A stretch of 35,350 nucleotides of DNA, taken from positions 1-35,350 of the forward strand of contig DRGL01000066.1 in assembly GCA_011050085.1 (NCBI GenBank), in the 5' to 3' direction. This DNA comes from Pricia antarctica. GTDB lineage: Bacteria; Bacteroidota; Bacteroidia; Flavobacteriales; Flavobacteriaceae. The notes beneath the pieces were generated by a model that was not told the origin of the DNA, did not search any database, and worked only from the letters and a program-made list of their open reading frames with translations. Of the stretch, positions 1 to 8,100 are shown piece by piece; the first letter of the stretch is position 1; each line of letters opens with the position of its first letter. The position numbers were made by a program, and so were the translations under genes.

Positions 1-1664
1 ATTGACCTTTCTGAACACAGAACAATGGTTTCGTTGTTTTTTTTGATTTTCCCCAGTAGGGCCACCGCGACTTTTTCAGCTTCTCGGTTTAAAGTTTCAT
101 AGGATATAGATACATCCTCAAAGGTCAATGCCGTTTTATCCGGTTGGGTTTTGGCTACATGCTCGATGGCTTTGTGGATACCCACAAAGGAGGCTATGTG
201 ATTTTCTACCTTTTGCGGATTATCAAGAAATATCGCTTTCTCGCTAGCGGTCAACATAGTGATATCCGCTATTTTTTGGTCAGGAGTGGTGGTTATAGTT
301 TCTAGCAATAGCCTTAGATGCTCCTGAAGTTGTATTATGGTCGATTCTTCAAACAAATCGGTTGCATATTCAAATCCTGTAGAAAGCAACCCATCTTCAT
401 TGCCTACGAACAAGGTAAGATCGAATTTGGAAACACCCGGGTTGAAAAACGAATGTGACAGTTCCAATCCTGGTCCGAAAGAAGGCGTATTTTTGACGGA
501 ATGGTAAATGAACATCACACGAAAAAACGGATTCACACTCAAAGAGCGCTTTGGACTAAGGGCTTTGACTAAGGCCTCGAACGGAATATCCGTATTTGAA
601 AAGGCTTCCAATACCGTCGTTCTCACCTGCTTGACAAGGTTTGAAAAAGTCATTTCCGAAAGAACTGAAGTCCTTAACACGACAGTTTCATCGAAAAATC
701 CCATGATATTCTCAAGGGCGGTATCTTTTCGAAGGGAAATAGGAGAACCGACCAAAATATCCTTTTGATTGCTATATTTATGAAGCAAAATATAGTACAC
801 CGAAAGTAAAAAAACATACGGGGTAGTTTCCATCTTTTTTGAAAGATCCAATACCCGTTTAGAAAGCGTACTTGAAAATTTCGTTCTGTAGGAAGTTCCT
901 TTATAGGAGGGATTTGCCGGCAGAGAGTAGTCGGTAGGTAAGGTCAATAATGGAATCTCCCCACCCAGTTTTTTTGTCCAATATGCCATTTGAATCGCAT
1001 CCAACTCCCGATTTTTCCTCCAATAGGCATAATCGGCAAATTGTAAACGATTTTCTTCTTTTTTCTCAATTTCAAAATCGGTACTGTACGCCAAATAATG
1101 CGCGGCAAGCTCCTTTAAAAAGAGGTCCATGGACCACTTATCAAAAATGATATGGTGCATGGTCAGTAAAAAGACATGCTCATCATTATTTAATTTTACC
1201 AGCGTGGTTCGTATGAGTGGGAATTCATTCAGGTTAAAATGCCTACGGGCATCTGATAATAGTAAATCTAGCTTTTGCTTCTCTTGATCAACTTTGGGCA
1301 TACCACTCAGATCGAATCGCTTCAAATCCACCTTCGATGATTCGTCCGTAACCTGAATGGGTCGCCCATCTTCATAGGGGTAATAGGCCCTCAAAATGGG
1401 GTTTTCCTCAAAAACACTTTGCAAACTATGTTCGAAGGCCGCTTCGTTTAATTCCCCTTTAAATATAAAGCTTTCGGCATAATTATATACCGGATTTTCA
1501 GGCAGTAAGCGTTGTAGGAACCAAAGTCTTTGCTGCCCGCTAGACAAAGGAATGGTAGCACCAACGGGTGCTTTGGAAATACGTGAATCGCCTACTGTCT
1601 TTTTGTCCCTATTTTTCCATGTAGCTAAAAGGGAACGGGAGTTAGTTTCGTTTTTCAAAAGCAA
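1..1664 (-). CDS. Non-ribosomal peptide synthetase, condensation-adenylation (3' part beyond the left edge)
   Basis: Reading the minus strand gives one open frame from about 1677 to base 1. A condensation domain begins near residue 36 (ATIPLSSGQQRLWFLQRL) and carries the catalytic motif HHIIFDKW (His170, His171, Asp175 if the start is TTG 1664); the usual Gly after Asp is Lys. After about 470 residues the frame enters the start of an adenylation domain (AKTQPDKTALTFEDVSISYE), which is cut before its signature motifs, so no substrate can be read. An in-frame TAA lies just upstream (1677-1679) and there is no early in-frame ATG, so the start is probably TTG at 1664 or 1658. The gene follows the HupE-type permease by about 23 bases in the same direction, which suggests co-transcription. 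It probably works with the divergent NRPS genes at 3355-9293. That this is an NRPS is very sure; the start is not. Confidence 0.9.
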   Translation of the reverse strand, partial: MLLKNETNSRSLLATWKNRDKKTVGDSRISKAPVGATIPLSSGQQRLWFLQRLLPENPVYNYAESFIFKGELNEAAFEHSLQSVFEENPILRAYYPYEDGRPIQVTDESSKVDLKRFDLSGMPKVDQEKQKLDLLLSDARRHFNLNEFPLIRTTLVKLNNDEHVFLLTMHHIIFDKWSMDLFLKELAAHYLAYSTDFEIEKKEENRLQFADYAYWRKNRELDAIQMAYWTKKLGGEIPLLTLPTDYSLPANPSYKGTSYRTKFSSTLSKRVLDLSKKMETTPYVFLLSVYYILLHKYSNQKDILVGSPISLRKDTALENIMGFFDETVVLRTSVLSEMTFSNLVKQVRTTVLEAFSNTDIPFEALVKALSPKRSLSVNPFFRVMFIYHSVKNTPSFGPGLELSHSFFNPGVSKFDLTLFVGNEDGLLSTGFEYATDLFEESTIIQLQEHLRLLLETITTTPDQKIADITMLTASEKAIFLDNPQKVENHIASFVGIHKAIEHVAKTQPDKTALTFEDVSISYETLNREAEKVAVALLGKIKKNNETIVLCSERS

Positions 1665-1687
1665 TGTTTCTTTTCTTTACAAAATTT

Positions 1688-2947
1688 TTAGACCAAACCG
1701 AAGAATCTGACAATGGGATAAATTTTTCCATTAAGGTACTCGTCAAAAGGCATGTCAATATCAAAGGCACGTTCTATTAACCAGTATAACGAAATGACTA
1801 TGAGCAGGGCTGAAAGCCAAACTAACAGTTTCGGATATAACTTTGATTTTCTAATAACATAAAGCAACGGAAATATTAAGAGGATAATAACTACCTGCCC
1901 CAATTCAACGCCAATATTAAAGCCCAATAAAGACAAGGAAAGATTTTCACCCTTGAAGCCTAATTCTGAAAGTACCGTAGCAAAACCGAATCCGTGGAAC
2001 AAGCCAAAAATGAAGGCAATCGCCCACTCCTTGCCCATGAAAATCGGTTTGATATTATGATAGGCGGCCAAACCTATCGAAAAGGCAATAATGGATTCGA
2101 CCCACCTTGAAGGCAGATTGATTATACCCAACGAGGCTAGGCTCAGGGTTATGGTATGGGCAATTGTAAAAAAGGTGACTATCTTTAGGATATACCAAAA
2201 AGCAGGTTTGAATTCCCCTACCGCTATCCATTTCCATCTCGAGGATTTTGTTGCTACGGCTTGATTGTTACCGATATCGAGCATTACTTTTTCCCGTCGA
2301 ACAACGGAAGGAAGAATCAGGGCAAGTAAGAATAATATATGATCAATGCCTATCCAGATATGCCATGCTCCTTGTTTCATCATGGCCATGAAGCCTTTCC
2401 AAACAGAAGTATCGGTTAAGTCCAAGGTTTTGGTCTTCTGTCCGGGAGTAAAATCCAAAGCCATAATTTTCTCGTTGTTGATAAGTCCCGCTTTCCAATT
2501 GTATTCCATGCCCAAGGCATTGGTTTGTAAGGGATTCTCATCAAAAAAAACGGAATAAGTCACCTCCAGCTCATCCGGAAGTTGTACGATATTGTCAAGC
2601 TTAAAGTGTATGGCAACAAATGAACCGAAATCTATATTTAAGATACTGATTTCATCCGTGAAAATAATATTATGTTTTCCATAGACCGATGAAAATGCGC
2701 TATGCGCCAAGAGATATTTCTGTATTTTTTCACTATAAACAGCGACCTCTTCCACCGAGGGGTGTTTTCCTAAATCAATTCCCAAATATTTGTCCAGTTC
2801 ACTAGCCATAATCTCAAAACGCCCGTCAATCCCGGCAGTTTCATATACCCTCAAGTAGATAAGGCTTCGGTCAGGCCTATGCGCGTTCATCGCAAATGGC
2901 AAGAGAAGAAAAAGGATAAAAACGAATTGAACGATATTTTTGTTCAT
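1688..2947 (-). CDS. HupE/UreJ-family membrane protein, putative metal permease
   Basis: Protein of 419 residues from ATG 2947; an upstream in-frame TTG at 2977 would only place ten residues before an otherwise perfect signal peptide (MNKNIVQFVFILFLLLPFAMNA). A roughly 170-residue extracytoplasmic domain follows, then a C-terminal bundle of about six or seven membrane helices with the HupE/UreJ_2 hallmarks: HIWIGIDHILFLLALI, FGLFHGFGFA and GVELGQ. The conserved His and Asp residues in these helices are the likely metal ligands. HupE/UreJ proteins are associated with nickel or cobalt uptake; this two-domain variant is common in Bacteroidota but its metal is not established. It is the first gene of a minus-strand unit that continues into an NRPS gene. 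On the other side of that NRPS region, on the plus strand, lies a TonB receptor, so a role in moving a metal or metal chelate across the inner membrane fits. Family call is firm; substrate is inference. Confidence 0.85.
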   Translation of the reverse strand: MNKNIVQFVFILFLLLPFAMNAHRPDRSLIYLRVYETAGIDGRFEIMASELDKYLGIDLGKHPSVEEVAVYSEKIQKYLLAHSAFSSVYGKHNIIFTDEISILNIDFGSFVAIHFKLDNIVQLPDELEVTYSVFFDENPLQTNALGMEYNWKAGLINNEKIMALDFTPGQKTKTLDLTDTSVWKGFMAMMKQGAWHIWIGIDHILFLLALILPSVVRREKVMLDIGNNQAVATKSSRWKWIAVGEFKPAFWYILKIVTFFTIAHTITLSLASLGIINLPSRWVESIIAFSIGLAAYHNIKPIFMGKEWAIAFIFGLFHGFGFATVLSELGFKGENLSLSLLGFNIGVELGQVVIILLIFPLLYVIRKSKLYPKLLVWLSALLIVISLYWLIERAFDIDMPFDEYLNGKIYPIVRFFGLV

Positions 2948-3354
2948 AAAGGGTGAATTTGATTTAACAGGTAGCAAGAAGAGTTTTATGACTTTAAAAA
3001 AACTTAAACTAGCATCCTTATATTTGTTGACAATTCTGTTTAAGTATTTTCATTGATTATTAAACGTTCGAAAATTGTGTCGGAGCATATTTATTAAGTA
3101 ATTTTCAATAATATGTTTATATCTGGATACTTCAGCAAAGTGAATTTCCGTTATAAATATGATACTATTTTAGATATAATAGTACGTTGTTACCCTTTTT
3201 TTCGATGTAAGGTGCTATCAAAGGTTAACCTACCATCGAACAATTTGAAAAACTTTAATTCTAGGATTACCTTTATACCCTTAAAACTTACAGTAAAGTT
3301 CAGGAGTACAATGATAGATAAAAGCAGTTTTACGTATAATTCCAAATCTAATGT
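2948..3354. other. Divergent intergenic control region between hupE-like/NRPS and A-PCP-NRPS operons
   Basis: These 407 AT-rich bases separate two divergent transcription units and must hold both promoters. A perfect Bacteroidota -7 hexamer (TATATTTG, 3019-3026, plus strand) is present, but no TTG sits at the expected spacing upstream, so it is only a candidate. On the minus strand TAGATTTG (3350-3343) is also unpaired. No clear dyad operator for Fur, NikR or Zur was recognised. Short open frames here (plus 3113-3358, minus 3190-3375) have no protein-like features. Confidence 0.5.
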
Positions 3355-4926
3355 ATGATCTACAACCTGGCACAATTACTTGAACGAACTGCCGGGCGTT
3401 TCCCCGAAAAGGAAGCCTTTACATGTTTGAACGATTCCTTAACCTATGCTGAGCTAGACCAGAAGGCAAATCAATTGGCATCCTACCTTGTCGAAAACGG
3501 AGTGCGAAGGGGCGATCGTATAGGTATTTTCATGAACCGTTGTTTGGATACTGCAGTGGCTGTTTATGGTATACTTAAATCAGGTGGGGCATTTGTAGCC
3601 TTGGATTCATTCCTTCCTGTGAATCGAATACTCATGATTTTAGAGGATTGTGATATAAAACACATTGTAAGCACACCTTCACAATCCAGAAAATTAAAGG
3701 CAATTTCAGATGCGGCACCTATTATTAAATCTATAATTGGACTATCAAACGAATTTGATACCGTGACCGTTTCTTGGGCCTCCATTTTTTCAAGGTCCTT
3801 AAATTCATTCAGTCCCCCCAAAATTTTGGAACTGGACCTGGCTTCCATTCTCTATACCTCGGGATCAACCGGAATACCAAAGGGAATAATGCATTCCCAC
3901 CACAACATTTTAGGTTTGGCCAGACTCGAGGCCGAGCTGCACAATTCCGATGAACATGATCGAATCGGAAATTTTGCACCTTTGCATTTTGACCAGTCCC
4001 TTTTCGGCTATTTTTCAGGACCCTTAGTTGGAGCGACAACAGTCATTTTCCCCGATTCCTATGTCAAATTACCCGCAAGTCTATCGGCTTTGGTGGCCAA
4101 GGAAAAAATTACACTTTGGTTTTCGGTACCGTTAATACTATTACAGGTTTTAGAACAGGGTGACATCGAAAATAAAGATTTCAGCGCCCTAAGATTAGTT
4201 CGGTTCGGCGGCGAAGTGTTTCCCGTAAAACAGTTGAGAGCATTGATGATGAAATGGCCGCATGTCAAATTCATTAATTCATATGGACCGTCGGAACTTT
4301 TCAGATGTACATACTACGTACTTAAAGAGCCGCCTAAAACGGACGACCCGATTCCGTTGGGAACCGTTTGGGGCAACACGGAATACAAAATTTTGGACGA
4401 GCACGATGGGGAGGTAGCCATAGGAGAGCCGGGAGAACTTGTAGTAAGAACAGCCATCCTGATGATGGGGTATTGGAACGATATCGAACGAACCCAAAAA
4501 TCTTTTTTTAAGATTAAGAAGGCAACTGGGTACGACCATGTTTATTATCGAACCGGCGACATGGTCCGAGAAAACACTCAAAAAGAACTATTTTTTCTGG
4601 GTAGAAACGACAGGCAAATAAAACTACGAGGCTATCGCATAGAACTTGATGAAATAGAGGCGGTTCTCTTAACAAACAACGCCGTAAAAGCAGCAGCCGT
4701 AATAATGATGCAGAAAGATGCAGATAGTCGAACCCTAGAAGCCGTTGTAAACCTTGAAGATACCATGGAATATAGTACCGAAGACCTTATACGTTATTGT
4801 AAAGACAGGCTTCCACCCTATTCTGTTCCAGAAAGAATTACTATCCTAAAGGATTTACCAAGAACAGCCACAGGAAAAATTGACCGTCCCCAAATCATCA
4901 AATCACTTGAAACCACTAGCTTATGA
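3355..4926 (+). CDS. Stand-alone amino-acid adenylation enzyme (aminoacyl-[carrier protein] ligase)
   Basis: A complete 523-residue adenylation enzyme without other NRPS domains. Visible core motifs are A3 YTSGSTGIPKG, A4 LHFDQSLFG, A5 YGPSE, A7 YRTGD, A8 LGRNDRQIKLRGYRIE and A10 ATGKIDR with the catalytic Lys. It should activate an amino acid as its AMP ester and load the carrier protein encoded next door, whose ATG overlaps this stop codon by four bases. My manual reading of the pocket gives D-Q-F-F-R-G-S-R-C-K. The first Asp fits an alpha-amino substrate, while two Arg residues in the pocket are unusual and could suit an acidic or carboxylate-bearing side chain. That specificity is weak inference. 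The WFSVP stretch resembles the group containing prolyl/pyrrole-type carrier ligases. The start ATG is 3355; the ATG four bases earlier is in another frame. Confidence 0.92.
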   Translation: MIYNLAQLLERTAGRFPEKEAFTCLNDSLTYAELDQKANQLASYLVENGVRRGDRIGIFMNRCLDTAVAVYGILKSGGAFVALDSFLPVNRILMILEDCDIKHIVSTPSQSRKLKAISDAAPIIKSIIGLSNEFDTVTVSWASIFSRSLNSFSPPKILELDLASILYTSGSTGIPKGIMHSHHNILGLARLEAELHNSDEHDRIGNFAPLHFDQSLFGYFSGPLVGATTVIFPDSYVKLPASLSALVAKEKITLWFSVPLILLQVLEQGDIENKDFSALRLVRFGGEVFPVKQLRALMMKWPHVKFINSYGPSELFRCTYYVLKEPPKTDDPIPLGTVWGNTEYKILDEHDGEVAIGEPGELVVRTAILMMGYWNDIERTQKSFFKIKKATGYDHVYYRTGDMVRENTQKELFFLGRNDRQIKLRGYRIELDEIEAVLLTNNAVKAAAVIMMQKDADSRTLEAVVNLEDTMEYSTEDLIRYCKDRLPPYSVPERITILKDLPRTATGKIDRPQIIKSLETTSL

Positions 4927-5159
4927 ACGATAGGATTATCAGTTATATCATCTCCGAAATATCAATAGAACCTTTTGATACTATTGGTTTGGATGAAGAT
5001 TTATTAGGAAGCGGCATCGTGGATTCGTTGGGGATGATGAAGCTTGTCTTATTTCTTGAAAATGAATTCATAGTAAAAATACCCCCTGAGGATATGACCG
5101 TCGAGAATTTCGGCAACGTGCAAAATATTTCAGCATATCTATCTCATAAATTAGACTAA
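4923..5159 (+). CDS. Stand-alone peptidyl/acyl carrier protein
   Basis: Small 78-residue acidic protein with the carrier-protein signature SGIVDSLGMMKLV; Ser35 in DSL is the expected attachment point for phosphopantetheine. Its length and the DSL context resemble DltC-like discrete carriers. The ATGA overlap with the upstream adenylation gene implies translational coupling, and nine bases separate it from the NRPS start at 5169. It is therefore the natural receptor for the amino acid activated by the upstream enzyme, and the likely donor for the condensation domain of the downstream NRPS. No maturing phosphopantetheinyl transferase is visible in this window. Confidence 0.93.
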   Translation: MNDRIISYIISEISIEPFDTIGLDEDLLGSGIVDSLGMMKLVLFLENEFIVKIPPEDMTVENFGNVQNISAYLSHKLD

Positions 5160-5168
5160 AAAAAATTC

Positions 5169-8100
5169 ATGAAATTAAAGCTAACAGCTGGTCAGATGTC
5201 TTTGTGGACGGGTCAAAAAATGAATCCAGACGTGCCACTATACAATACGGCCTGCTCATATGATATTTTAGGTCAAATCAATATAGGGCTATTCGAAAAA
5301 GCATTTCAACAACTCTTGGACACAACGGATGCCTTTCAAATTCAGTTTTGGGAGGAAGACGGCATTCCATTTCAGTCCGTGCAAGAATTGCTGGATTTTG
5401 AGCTGGAAGTTATCGATTTTTCAGAAATTTCCAATGAAGAAATTTCCGAATGGTTGCTGTTGCGCAGCCAGCGAAAATTGGACCTATCCCATAAAGTTTT
5501 TGATACCGCCCTACTTAAAATCTCGGCAAATAGATACATCTGGTACCTTAACATGCATCACTTGGTCACCGATGGGGTTTCAAGAAAAATCGTGTTCAAA
5601 AGAATGGCCGGCCTATATGCAGACCTGCTAACGAATCCGATGACCGGACCTACTGTTAAAAGTTCGAGCTACTTGGACTATGTCTCATCTGAACTCAAAC
5701 GGAACGCTATCCAACATGAAAAAAAACAGACTGGGATTGCAGTAAGCAATACATCGGAGTTACCGTCTTTTTATGGTGTTAAACGCAGCACACGAGTTAC
5801 CAAGGCAACTCGGGTTCCCATTTCTTTGGGTGCGGAACGTTCCGACAAATTAAAACGCCTTTTAAAACATCCTGATATCAGGGGATTTACCGAACAGCAA
5901 ACCCTGTTTACAACTTTGTCCGGTCTGCTATTCATTTATATGTACAGGGTCAGTGGCCAAAAAGACTTGGCCTTGGGCGCGCTACTTCATAATCGGGTGT
6001 CGAGAAGGTTTCATGATACCGTAGGCTATTTTCTTGAAATCTATCCTTTGACTTCCGAAATAGGAGAAAAAGATACCTTTCGCACGCTTTTGCAACGCGT
6101 CAAGTTCGAAAATAATCAGAGTCTTAAAAATGCCTTACAAGATTCATCCGACAAAGAGACTAATAGCGCTTTTAATGTGGTACTGAATTTTATTCATAAC
6201 AGTTTTCCGGATTTTAATGGCTACAAAACCACTTCAGAATGGATATATACTGGGCATATTGATAGCAACCATCACCTTCGATGTCATGTATTGGATTACG
6301 ATTCAAATGCGGAAATCCGACTCTCTTTTGATTTGAACAACGGCGTATTCAGTGATGAATTGATACAAAAAGTGCCGCATCATTTTCTAAAGCTAATGGA
6401 CGCCATGTTGGCCGATATGGATTCGCCTATCGAAAAACCAAGTTTACTGACATCGGAAGAAAGGCAACTATTTTTGAAAGAGGACAATGCTTCAAATGAA
6501 TCCTTAAATAGTATCGTTGCCCGGTTTGAAAACAACGCGAAAGAGCATCCAAATGCGGTGGCATTACAACACAACGACAAAACCTATACCTACGCCGGTC
6601 TAAATAAAAAAGCCAATCAATTGGCCCATTACCTGCAGAGAAAAGGAATAGGTAAAGAGGATAAAGTAGCTCTTTATTTTAAAAGAAGTTCCGAATATGT
6701 TATAAGTGTTTTAGCGGTCTTAAAAACGGGCGCCGCGTTTATTCCAATCGCATCCGATCAAGCTTCGGACCGTATCGCCTACATGCTTACTGATGCGGAA
6801 TGTTCCCTGCTTCTGAAGGAAAGTGGTTTAGGGCAAAAACTTGATCTTGATGGTGTTGAAACCCTAACACTATCCGAGGAGAAAAATACGCTTTTGACGG
6901 AAGAAACCTCTAATTTAGGCTTGGATGAAAATCCTGAGGACCTCGCCTACATACTATACACATCCGGAAGTACAGGCCGCCCCAAAGGAGTTTTAATAAC
7001 ACATGCCTCAATTTCGAATTACTTGGATTGGGCCGTAAATCGATATCAGATTGATCAATGGTCGGTATTCCCATTGTTCACTTCCATTGGTTTTGATTTA
7101 ACGCTGACATCCACATTTTTACCACTTATAAAAGGTGGACGTATCATCGTCTATGAAGAAAATCAAACTGGGCCAGATTTAGCACTTTTGCAAGTGGTCG
7201 AAGATAATTTGGTAAATGTGATTAAGCTGACCCCATCTCATTTAGCCCTTCTTCAAGGACGAAATTTAAGTGCGTCCCATGTAAAAACAATGATTGTTGG
7301 CGGAGAAGATTTTAAGGTGCCCCTCGCAAAATCAATAACGTCACATTTTTCAAACGATTTGAAAATCTTTAACGAATATGGTCCTACAGAAGCGACCGTG
7401 GGCTGTATCGTCAGCGAGTTCAATGTCCACGAACACACCGGAGCGTCGGTACCTATCGGCAAACCTATTGTAAACATGCAGGCCTATGTTTTAGATAACC
7501 ACTTAAACCTTGTGCCAAAAGGCGTAATCGGCGAACTTTATTTAAGCGGAACAGGATTGGCGAAAGGCTATTCCAATGCTGGCGAAATGACGTCATCCAA
7601 ATTCGTGGACAATCCGTTTTCCAAAAACTCAAAAATGTACCGCACCGGGGATTTGGTTCGCATAAACGCTAATGATGATTTTGAGTACCTCGGGCGAATC
7701 GATGAGCAGGTAAAACTTCGTGGACATCGCATCGAATTATCAGATATCGAAGCTAACCTTGCCACCCATCCTGATATAGAAAATTGTGCGGTAGTGCTAG
7801 TGGAAGATAAAAAGTCAATTCCTGAAAATGAAGTTGTCAATTGTATCTCTTGCGGACTGCCCTCCAACTATCCGGAAATTGAATTCAACGAAAATGGTGT
7901 GTGTCAACTATGTACCTCTTTCTCAACATATGAGGATAAAGTAAAACGCTATTTCAAGAACGATGAAGAACTGGTAAGGATATTAACCTCTAAGCGGGGC
8001 GAAAGTCCGAAGTACGATTGTATTTCCCTTTTGAGTGGCGGTAAGGACAGTACCTATGTACTGGCAAGGTTGGTAAATATGGGGCTGAACGTTTTGGCCT

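Noticed and set aside
508-1150. Plus-strand open frames opposite the left NRPS gene
   Set aside because: They are antisense shadows; the minus strand carries an unbroken condensation domain here.
3019-3026. TATATTTG as the -7 box of the A-carrier-NRPS operon
   Set aside because: No TTG at about 19 bases upstream and an implied leader over 300 bases; kept only as a note in the intergenic entry.
3113-3358. Open frame of 81 codons in the divergent intergenic region (and its antisense partner 3190-3375)
   Set aside because: No protein-like composition or domain, AT-rich spacer, and it runs into the start of the adenylation gene in another frame.
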